A DNA stretch of 44,035 nucleotides from JBBDYH01 sp040901795 (GTDB taxonomy: Bacteria; Planctomycetota; Planctomycetia; Pirellulales; JALHPA01): contig JBBDYH010000022.1 in NCBI GenBank assembly GCA_040901795.1, positions 1 to 44,035 of the forward strand, in the 5' to 3' direction. Shown here in pieces: positions 8,134-15,590 of the stretch. Each line of letters begins with the position of its first letter. Positions within the stretch are counted from its first letter, which is position 1. The position numbers and the translations under genes are program-made. Under the pieces are notes generated by a model, which saw only the letters and a program-made list of their open reading frames with translations, did no database searches and was not told the DNA's origin.

Positions 8134-10526
8134 TCACGGATTTCCGATCACCTGAAAAGCGATCTTGATCGTCCCGTTGAATGCGGTACTGCCAGCATTG
8201 CGAACTTTGATCGTGACCGAGCCGGCCGCAGGGTTTACTTCCCACAAATGAGGTTCGCCGCCGGTGTTTCCGCCGGCACCGGTCGTGTTGAACACGCTGA
8301 CCACCACGTTCGAGCTAGCGCTGATCAGTTGATTGGTCAGCGTCAGCGTGTAGTCCAAGCCGGCCCCGGTGGTCAGCGACTCACTGGTGACAATGCCGCT
8401 CTCGCGATGCAGCGTAGCGGCGCCGGCGGAGGCTATGACAGTCCCATTCCCGCCTAGGTTGCCGGTAGCTTTCTGGCCATTGACGTATACGTAGGCGGCA
8501 CCGGTCACGCCGCTGACCCGGTTTCCGGAAAAACAACTTGCGCTGGAAAGTCCGGTGATTCCATTAGAAGCTGTGCCCACCAGGTCTTGGACAATCATGC
8601 CTGTCACTGTGCCGTTGACTGCAACGCCGTGACACGTCGATGCACTTCGGCCGGCGATGTTACCGCCCACCAACACACTGCCGGCGCCGGTCAGATGGAT
8701 GGCGTACTGGTTTTCGCCAGGACCGGGAGCGTACATGAAAACACCCATAACTACGGTATCGAGGCCGTCGCTGAAAATCCCCCCGCCGCCGATACAGTGA
8801 ATGTCGTTAAACGTGCACCAGTGCGCGCTTGACACATTGATGTTTCTACCAGCGCCGGTGCGCCAACTCCGCAAGTTGCTGAAGCGCGAGGAATAGCCGC
8901 CGCTCTTAATATCGATGGTGTGTTTTGTGCCCGGATGGTTATGGAACATGCAATCCGCGACCTCGCTCTCCGTGACGCCGATAATGATGCTTTCAGCCTG
9001 GTGGCCCCAGAAGAAGCAGTCGGACACGTGCACGCGGCCGGCCGTGCCGTCGATGATTGGCTGCGTTTCTCCACCAAGACCAGCGCCGTTTTCATGATAG
9101 GAATCGGTGTGGTAAAGAGCTCCACCGAGCATTTTGATCTGCCCAGAATACGCGGCCTGGATGAACAAGCGCCGCGAGAACAGATTTGCGTTCGAGATTA
9201 CACCGCCGACCTCGATCACCGGCTTGCCGCTGGCTCCGCATTCGTCGAAATTGCAGTTTTCGGCTTGGAAAAAGTTCCCTATTTCCAACTTGAGCGCGCT
9301 ACCGTTGAGCCACATAAACAGACACTCGCGAATCGTGAACTCAGCGGCGTCTGTAACCCACACCGCGGCAGTCCCGATGGCGGTCTGGCGAAAGGGCGTG
9401 CCGCCATGCACGATGTCGTTCAAGCACAGCCCTCTAATGCCGCCGCCCGCTCCAAACCCAGCCGACGTGAGCGCGCTATGCCGCTCCCACTTGAAGATAT
9501 GAGTCGTGCCAGTGCCGGGCTTTGGAACGATGCTGGCCTTCTCGTTTTGGTTGCTTCCCGATGTGCCTCCGACAAAGTGGCCGTACATCTCACTGACGAT
9601 CCACACCGGATACTTGGCGTTTACGTTCACGTTGCCGACTACGTACTTCCTATTGGGCGGCACGCACACAACGCCCCCGGTTTCCACAAGCGAGTCGACC
9701 GCCGACTGAAATGCCGCGCTGTCGTCGGCTGAGCCGTTCCCAACCGCGCCGAAATCGAGGACGTTGGCGACCTGGCTGGTCAAAAACCGCCGCCTTGCGT
9801 TGGACAGCGTGATGAACAGGTCAGTCCCATCGAACTCGACCGCGCCGGCTGCCGGCGAGCTCAGCAGCGCGCCGGCGGTCAACTTTAGCGGCGGAACCGT
9901 CGTCGTGCCCGCGCCAAGCTGCAGAAGAGCCGACGAAGAAGCTGTGCCAATGCGCACGTTCCCGCTATTCGATACAGCCGCGTGCGTGGTCGTGCCCGCG
10001 CTGTTCTGAACCGAAAGGATATCGCCGCTGTTGGAGGCGCGGACGATCGTGCTGCCGCCGACGCCTTGCGTTGTGCCGCTGCCGCCGCTGCCCGGTTGCA
10101 GGATGATGTGGCCGGCGTTGCCGCCGGTGGCGCCTGAAAACGCATTGCCGCCGCCGCTGCCGGTTTTCAGATTCAAATTGCCGGAGTTGCCGGCCGCCGA
10201 GCCACTGTCCGAGTCGCCGCCGGCGCCTGTGTTGATCGTCACTGCGCCCGAATTACCGGCTGCGTCGGTCCCGCTGGTGTTCGGGCTGCCATCGCCGGTC
10301 TCGATCGTCAGCGTTCCGCTGCCGCCCGTGCTGCTGCCCGCAACGTCGCCCGTGCCAATCGCGAAGCTCCCACTGTCGGAGTTGGCCTGGTCTCTGCTCT
10401 TAAGCGTGTTTGTGGCCGCATCGTAGAAGAAACCGAAGTTGTTTTGGGCCAGGACGGTGCCTGCGCCGACGAACAAGACAGAACCTACCGTCCCCCCCCC
10501 ACGGAATCGCCAATGTTGATCGCCAT
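8134..10526 (-). CDS. tailspike-like beta-helix protein (pectate lyase 3 fold), copy 1, frameshifted at a G9 run
   Basis: The expected start is the ATG at 10526, preceded by a strong GGAGGG site 8 nt upstream, as in copy 2. Translation from it reads MAINIGDSVGGGR and stops at 10485. A run of nine Gs (10500-10492) lacks the T found after the run in copy 2; one extra G would restore the frame to SVGGGTVGSVLFVGAGTVLA. Past the shift the frame is open for about 790 residues. It contains glycine-rich (G)NSGxxxIxTGxGG repeats, then a pectate-lyase-3 beta-helix beginning VLDFGAVGNGSADDSAAFQS, then a beta-rich C-terminal domain. There is no classical signal peptide, and the FVGAGTVLAQNNFGFFYDAA opening resembles phage tail-fibre proteins. 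A TTG at 10572 in the downstream frame gives a continuous reading frame but has no ribosome site. State: off-phase gene, or a sequencing error in the homopolymer. Confidence 0.8.
10492..10500 (-). repeat. homopolymer tract of nine G (coding sense) in beta-helix copy 1
   Basis: Nine consecutive Cs on the plus strand (G9 in the gene) lie at codons 9-12 after the ATG. The matching tract in copy 2 (15149-15157) is also nine Gs but is followed by T, which keeps that gene in frame. Tracts of this length near a start codon are prone to slipped-strand length change. Confidence 0.85.
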
Positions 10527-10897
10527 GTCGATACCCTCCGTTGCAGGGGCGTCTGGCCAGAGAGCGATTCAAACCGGGAGCGGAACGGCCGCAACCGTAG
10601 CGCGGCGCAACGAGCGGCAGATAGTTCCGTCGGGTGAATTGGAAACAGGCTCAACGTCCCGTGGATCGTAGTTGGCCTTACCCCCGTATAAGCGCTACTC
10701 TACATCCGCGCGATGACGAAAGCAACAAAAAAAGTGGGGCAAGTGAAGTGCGGAATGAATCGGGACTGTGGAACAACGTCCAGATCGCGCGTGCTGCGCC
10801 GCATGATAGCATCCATCGCTCTCAAGCTTTGGCAAAGCGTTAATGGGGATTCCCAAATCGCGGACGATGTTCGTTCCCGAGCGGCGCTCGGGAACGG
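10527..10897. other. duplicated upstream region of beta-helix copy 1
   Basis: About 230 bp upstream of the beta-helix start (10527-~10755) are homologous to the region upstream of copy 2 (15184-~15425), including the ribosome site and a stretch with GTTCCGTCGGGTGAATTG. This conserved segment probably holds the promoter, though I cannot point to the boxes. The far end carries the palindrome at 10872-10896. Confidence 0.65.
10872..10896. repeat. triloop palindrome at the truncated start of glycosyltransferase copy 2
   Basis: A perfect 11-bp stem (CGTTCCCGAGC with its complement) surrounds a GGC triloop. The same architecture, with a different inner stem, is found at 36763-36787 between rplA and rplJ. 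It ends 1 bp before the first codon of the truncated glycosyltransferase copy, so it marks the break point. Confidence 0.85.
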
Positions 10898-11524
10898 GTG
10901 GAGGCGGGGCTAGCGGAGCTGGCACGCCGCGGTTACACGGTGCGCCGTGTGTATGGCTACGCCGCAATCGATCAGGCGCGGAATGACATGGCCACCGACG
11001 CGTTGGCCGACGGGTTTGAAGAAACGATGTGGATCGACGCCGATATCTCCTTCGATCCTGCGGCAGTGGACCAGTTGTGCGCCGCACAGCTTCCGCTCGT
11101 TTGCGGAATCTATGCTCGCAAGGGGCGGCGGGCGCTGGCCTGCCATGCCTTGCCGGGGACGAGGCGGTTAGTCTTCGGCGTCGGCGGCGGGCTGGTGGAG
11201 CTGCGCTATGCCGGGACGGGGTTTCTCCTGGTACGGCGGCAGGTCTATATCGAGATGCAAGAGAGGCTCGGGCTGCCGGTTTGCAACCAGCGGTTCGGCC
11301 GCCTGACGATCCCGTTCTTTCAACCGATCGTGATCCCCGATGGCGGCGGCCACTGGTATCTGCCCGAGGATTTTGCGTTCTGCGAGCGAGCTCGGCAGTG
11401 CGGGTACAAGATCATGGCCGACACCACGATCCGCCTCTGGCATCATGGCAGCTATGGCTACAGTTGGGAAGACGCCGGCAAGGACAAGGATCGGTACGAG
11501 ACGTTTTACTATAATGTTGAGTAG
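10898..11524 (+). CDS. glycosyltransferase family 2-like protein, copy 2, N-terminally truncated
   Basis: This 208-residue paralogue of the protein at 5583-6350 retains the DxD motif (MWIDADISF), the GGGLVELRYAGTGFLLVRR core and the late WYLPEDFAFCERARQCGYK motif. Homology begins at GLAELARRGYTVRRV; the roughly 28 residues that form the first strand in copy 1 are missing and replaced by a palindromic repeat. The only start is a GTG at 10898 directly after the palindrome, with no ribosome site. The rest of the frame is intact with no stops. It may be a recent pseudogene, or be expressed through an unseen start. It overlaps HAF2 tail-to-tail by 16 bp. Confidence 0.75.
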   Translation: MEAGLAELARRGYTVRRVYGYAAIDQARNDMATDALADGFEETMWIDADISFDPAAVDQLCAAQLPLVCGIYARKGRRALACHALPGTRRLVFGVGGGLVELRYAGTGFLLVRRQVYIEMQERLGLPVCNQRFGRLTIPFFQPIVIPDGGGHWYLPEDFAFCERARQCGYKIMADTTIRLWHHGSYGYSWEDAGKDKDRYETFYYNVE

Positions 11525-12708
11525 CGTCTCGCCCTTCGGGCGCGCTTAAGATAAAGCGCCCAAAGCATCAGTAGAGCCAACCCTGCTAGCACGATTGTCG
11601 ATGGTTCGGGGATCGTCGCCACCCAGGCCTCCTCGCGCCCATTGTGGACTCCTCTTCCGGCCAGCGTGAAACCATCTGAAGAGACTCCGCGCGCTTCGAC
11701 CAGCAGCCAACCGTCAAGGTTTGTGGCGCCGAACGAGACCAGCAGGTCCTCCAAGTTCAACATGCCGGTTTGGGGAGTCCAATAGAAGGCTCTGCGTCCG
11801 TCCTGGTTTTCGCTCATTCCGACAATTACCGAGCCGTCGGCGGAAACATCATAGGCCTCACTAATGCGGCGACCTCCCGGGAGGTCTCCCAAGCCGACCA
11901 TTCCATCCAGCTCGGTCCAGCGGAACGCTTCAGTATCGTTCAGGCTGAACTGATTAAAGCCGACCACTACAGTGCCGTCGGCTGACACTTTTCTCGCCCC
12001 GGATGTGACAGCTCCCGGAGGCCGGGGCAGTCCCACCATTCCCCCTGTCGCGGTCCACCGAAATCCTTGCGAGCCCGAAGGCGGCGAGGCAATAGTGCCT
12101 CCCACAACAACGCTGCCATCGGCCGACACGCTGGATGCACTGGACTCTCCTCCATCCAGCGCTCCAATTCCTACCATTCCTGTCGCGGCTGTCCAACGGA
12201 AGGCCTCTTGACCGTTCGCCGTAGTGCCGCGGCCGACGACCACACTCGCGTCCGCAGAGGCATCAAAAGCCGCGCTATCAAGTAAAGCTGGCCCACCTGG
12301 GAAATCCCCCAATCCCTCGAAGGCCCCAGAAGAACTCCAGCGAAACGCTTCAATGCCGAAGTCTTGCCTAAGATAGCTGCCGACAACAACGGAGCCATCG
12401 GCCGATACGGCAGCCCCGTCCCGAATAATAGCATCGCGAAGCATACTATTCGAAGTGCTCCAACGAAATACTTTCGGCGTCTGAGTAGCAGAACCTGAAA
12501 CAGTACCGACGACGACAGAACCGTCCGCCGACACATCTGTCGCCATACTTCCAGAGCCGCCAAACACCCCAAGCGGTGTAAATGTGGCTTGGGCATTCGC
12601 CACTGAAGTGACCGATAGCCAACTTAGCGTGACCAAGAGCAAGGAGTACGCATCAGCGCGTGCTAGCAACTGCGCGTAGATGTTGCTATGTGTGAACTTT
12701 CTAGACAT
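11509..12708 (-). CDS. HAF-repeat PEP-CTERM protein, copy 2
   Basis: A 399-residue exported protein that starts at the ATG at 12708 with GAGGAAG about 8 nt upstream. A signal peptide (about 17-40, ending SVANAQATF) leads into HAF-type repeats with VSADGSVVVG and AFRW cores across about 45-350. A normal C-terminal PEP-CTERM signal follows (PEPSTIVLAGLALLMLWALY followed by LKRARRARR). PEP-CTERM proteins are sorted and cleaved by exosortase in other bacteria; no exosortase gene is in this window. It lies 51 bp downstream of beta-helix copy 2 on the same strand, probably cotranscribed. HAF repeats form beta-propeller-like structures of unknown ligand. Confidence 0.9.
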   Translation of the reverse strand: MSRKFTHSNIYAQLLARADAYSLLLVTLSWLSVTSVANAQATFTPLGVFGGSGSMATDVSADGSVVVGTVSGSATQTPKVFRWSTSNSMLRDAIIRDGAAVSADGSVVVGSYLRQDFGIEAFRWSSSGAFEGLGDFPGGPALLDSAAFDASADASVVVGRGTTANGQEAFRWTAATGMVGIGALDGGESSASSVSADGSVVVGGTIASPPSGSQGFRWTATGGMVGLPRPPGAVTSGARKVSADGTVVVGFNQFSLNDTEAFRWTELDGMVGLGDLPGGRRISEAYDVSADGSVIVGMSENQDGRRAFYWTPQTGMLNLEDLLVSFGATNLDGWLLVEARGVSSDGFTLAGRGVHNGREEAWVATIPEPSTIVLAGLALLMLWALYLKRARRARRYSTL

Positions 12709-12759
12709 AAGCGCTTCCTCAGCGATGTGGATCTGTTTAGCAAACTCGTGCGCTCGATT

Positions 12760-15183
12760 TCAGTTCTGGACCAAAAAGTGAATCTTGATCGTGGCGGCGT
12801 TGTTTGGCGGCGGATTGCCGTTGCTGAAGGGCACGCCTCCTGTGTTCTTCACGATGATCCAGCAGGTGTTTAATGCCGGGAACACCTCTTGGACCTGGTA
12901 GCTGAGCGACTGACTCTCCGTGCCGCGCTGGACGGTCGCTAGAATTCGACTGCTAGTGCCAATGAGCGCGTTCGTCAGGACAAGCGTGTAAGTGCCCCCG
13001 GCAGGGGTTGTTATCGGGTCACTCTCGATAATCCCTGCCTCAGCGTGCAGCGTAGCAGCTCCTGCTACGGCGCTTATCGTCACTGCGTAACCGCCGTTGT
13101 TCCTGGCCAGAGCGCCGCTGGCCCAGACATACGGCCTGCCAGTACCGGACAAGCCGTAGACGAAATTGTCGGCAATGACGGCGTTGTTGCTCGTGGTTAT
13201 GATCCCGTCCTTGTTGGCGGCCAAATTGCGAACTTCGCAGCCAATGACCTTGGGCGTTGTGCCGCTCACGCTGATGCCGTGAGTGGGTGTGGCGTTCGAA
13301 TTGCCGTCCACCTGGCAATTGACGATCGAACAACCACCGACCCCTTTGATGCAGGCGCTTTCTGTCGTCTGCAGCGCAAAGCAATGCACGTTCGTCGCCT
13401 GGCAATTCAGCCCGGCAAGGTCAACGTTGCCCCCTTCCTGAAGGTAGACGTCGCTGAGCTTGCACGACGACGCCTCGATGTGGATCTGCTGCGCTTGTTG
13501 CGTCGACGTGCCGATGAACGTTAAGTTCGCGAACTGGCTATTGGCGGCGCTGGGCAAGACATGCAGCGATTTTGTCGTTTTGCCGGTTGCGGCGTGAAAC
13601 GAGCTATTGAGAATCATTGACCGTGTTCCGGCAGATCCGGTGAGTTGGCCGATAACCACGTGCGTTGCTTGATTGCGACGGAACGAGCACCCTTGTGCGA
13701 AGAGCGGGCCGTTCGTCGCATCTACAAAAGTTTGATCAGCCGTGACGGAGGGGTCGGCCTCGAAGCCGACGTTCTGTAAGTAAACCCCGCCGACCGGCAC
13801 TCGGATATAGGAGGCGCCGTAGTTGATTTCTAGTTCCGAATCAGCGATGTGGAAATAACCCTGATTGACGGGAGTCTGCAAGTCGATCATCGGCTTGCCG
13901 GATGCGCCGCACTCGGATACGTCAATGCGCTGAATGAAAGTGTTGTTCCCCCATTCACCTGCGTAGAAAACTCGTCCCTGGAGATAGTAGAACTCACAGT
14001 CCCGAATCAGAAAGTTGGCCCCATTGTCGAGGCGAATTGCCGAATGAATGGAATAGGTGCGCTTGGAAAGTCGCGGTTGCATGATCTTCAGACCAATGGC
14101 CCCGCCGCCACCGGCAAAGTCAAAGGGATCAGTGTCAGCCACCTTCACCCATCTGAACATTCCGTCGTCAAGCTGAGCGATCGGCTGGATATAGCCTTCC
14201 TCGGTGACGTTGTCATTGTTCCAGCCTCCCATGCGCGAGACGAGCGAAATCGGGTACTGGCTCCGGATCGTCACCGTCGAGCCAATCCCGTACTTGAGGT
14301 TAGGCGGAAAGTAAACAACGCCGCCTGTGTTGGCATTAACCAACGAATTGACCGCGGCCTGAATCGCTGCGGAGTCATTCGTCCCATCCCCCTTGGCGCC
14401 GAAGTCAAGGACGTTGGTGATGTTGGAGGCATATTCCAGCGCCCTGCGAGCGCCTGAGCTGAGTGTCAAATAAAGCTTGCTGCCGTCCCACTCCACAGCG
14501 CCGGCGGCGGGCGACGTGAGGAGCGTACCGGAGCTGAGCCTCAACGGCGGAAGTGTCGCCGTGCCAGCGCCAAGATGCAGAAGCGCCGAGGACGAAGCGG
14601 CGCCCACGCGGAGATTCCCGCTGTTCGATACTCCGACATGGGTGGTGGTGCCGGCGCTATTCTGAACGGCCAGGATGTCGCCGCTGTTGGAGGAGCGGAC
14701 GAAGGTGCTGCCGCCGACGCCTGAGGTCGAGCCGCTGCCGCCGCTGCCCGGTTGCAGGATGATGTGGCCGGCGTTGCCGCCGGTGGCGCCTGAAAACGCA
14801 TTGCCGCCGCCGCTGCCGGTTTTCAGATTCAAATTGCCGGAGTTGCCGGCCGCCGAGCCACTGTCCGAGTCGCCGCCGGCGCCTGTGTTGATCGTCACTG
14901 CGCCCGAATTACCGGCTGCGTCGGTCCCGCTGGTGTTCGGGCTGCCATCGCCGGTCTCGATCGTCAGCGTTCCGCTGCCGCCCGTGCTGCTGCCCGCAAC
15001 GTCGCCCGTGCCAATCGCGAAGCTCCCACTGTCGGAGTTGGCCTGGTCTCTGCTCTTAAGCGTGTTTGTGGCCGCATCGTAGAAGAAACCGAAGTTGTTT
15101 TGGGCCAGGACGGTGCCTGCGCCGACGAACAAGACGGACCCTACCGTACCCCCCCCCACGGAATCGCCAATGTTGATCGCCAT
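12760..15183 (-). CDS. tailspike-like beta-helix protein (pectate lyase 3 fold), copy 2 (in frame)
   Basis: An 807-residue protein starting at the ATG at 15183 with GGAGGG 8 nt upstream. Residues 1-45 (GSVLFVGAGTVLAQNNFGFF) resemble phage tail-fibre openings and are not a classical signal peptide. Residues 50-165 are glycine-rich repeats with the pattern GNSGxxxIxTGxGG, predicted to form a stalk. A linker region follows at about 165-250, a pectate-lyase-3 right-handed beta-helix starts at about 256 (NVLDFGAKGDGTNDSAAIQA), and a beta-rich C-terminal domain covers about 690-807. The stalk-coding DNA looks identical to copy 1 over about 400 bp, while the helix tip differs. Likely a sugar-binding or polysaccharide-degrading surface or particle-borne protein. 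Substrate and route of export are unknown. Confidence 0.88.
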   Translation of the reverse strand: MAINIGDSVGGGTVGSVLFVGAGTVLAQNNFGFFYDAATNTLKSRDQANSDSGSFAIGTGDVAGSSTGGSGTLTIETGDGSPNTSGTDAAGNSGAVTINTGAGGDSDSGSAAGNSGNLNLKTGSGGGNAFSGATGGNAGHIILQPGSGGSGSTSGVGGSTFVRSSNSGDILAVQNSAGTTTHVGVSNSGNLRVGAASSSALLHLGAGTATLPPLRLSSGTLLTSPAAGAVEWDGSKLYLTLSSGARRALEYASNITNVLDFGAKGDGTNDSAAIQAAVNSLVNANTGGVVYFPPNLKYGIGSTVTIRSQYPISLVSRMGGWNNDNVTEEGYIQPIAQLDDGMFRWVKVADTDPFDFAGGGGAIGLKIMQPRLSKRTYSIHSAIRLDNGANFLIRDCEFYYLQGRVFYAGEWGNNTFIQRIDVSECGASGKPMIDLQTPVNQGYFHIADSELEINYGASYIRVPVGGVYLQNVGFEADPSVTADQTFVDATNGPLFAQGCSFRRNQATHVVIGQLTGSAGTRSMILNSSFHAATGKTTKSLHVLPSAANSQFANLTFIGTSTQQAQQIHIEASSCKLSDVYLQEGGNVDLAGLNCQATNVHCFALQTTESACIKGVGGCSIVNCQVDGNSNATPTHGISVSGTTPKVIGCEVRNLAANKDGIITTSNNAVIADNFVYGLSGTGRPYVWASGALARNNGGYAVTISAVAGAATLHAEAGIIESDPITTPAGGTYTLVLTNALIGTSSRILATVQRGTESQSLSYQVQEVFPALNTCWIIVKNTGGVPFSNGNPPPNNAATIKIHFLVQN

Positions 15184-15559
15184 ATCGATACCCTCCGTTG
15201 CAGGGGCGTCTGGCCAGAGAGCGATTCAAACCGGGGGCGGAACGGCCGCAACCGTGGCGCGGCGAAATGGGAACCAGACTGTTCCGTCGGGTGAATTGAA
15301 AACAGGCTCAACGTCCCGTCGATCGTAGATGGCCTCACCCCTGCAAGCGCCACTGTACATCGGCGGATTGACGAAAGCAACAAAAAAGCGCGCGGCAAGT
15401 GAAGTGCGGAGTGCGGAGTGCGGAATCAGCGGTGCATGATAGCGTGGCTCGCTCAATCGGTTTGCCAACGCGCGTTGAAATCTAAAGCGACGACGAGTCG
15501 TCGCACTCTACAGCAGCCGACGGACTTGGAAGTCCGTCGTACAGATTCGAGTCGGTGAG
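15184..15559. other. upstream region of beta-helix copy 2, with palindromic repeats
   Basis: The first ~240 bp match the upstream region of beta-helix copy 1. Beyond about 15425 lie dispersed palindromes: a GCGACGACGAGTCGTCGC unit (15484-15508) and GACGGACTTGGAAGTCCGTC at 15519-15538 (second copy at 15571-15590 inside the protease 3' end). No gene is seen. Confidence 0.65.
15484..15508 (+). repeat. dispersed palindrome with GCGACGACGAGTCGTCGC core, copy 1
   Basis: The core is followed by ACTC and preceded by AA. Matching copies lie at 19795-19820 (reverse orientation, with GGCGAC variants) and 26226-26251. Three copies in 11 kb mark a dispersed REP-like family. Confidence 0.8.
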
Positions 15560-15590
15560 TCACCGCAGTCGACGGACTTGGAAGTCCGTC
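15519..15590. repeat. two copies of palindrome GACGGACTTGGAAGTCCGTC
   Basis: Perfect 20-bp palindromes at 15519-15538 and 15571-15590, each followed by GTAC or GTAC-like sequence. The second copy is translated in the minus-strand protease gene as TTDFQVRR, which forms its C-terminus. Confidence 0.9.

Noticed and set aside
10527..10572. TTG at 10572 as the true start of beta-helix copy 1
   Set aside because: No ribosome site precedes it, and the ATG at 10526 with GGAGGG is shared with copy 2. The TTG is open only because of the frameshift.
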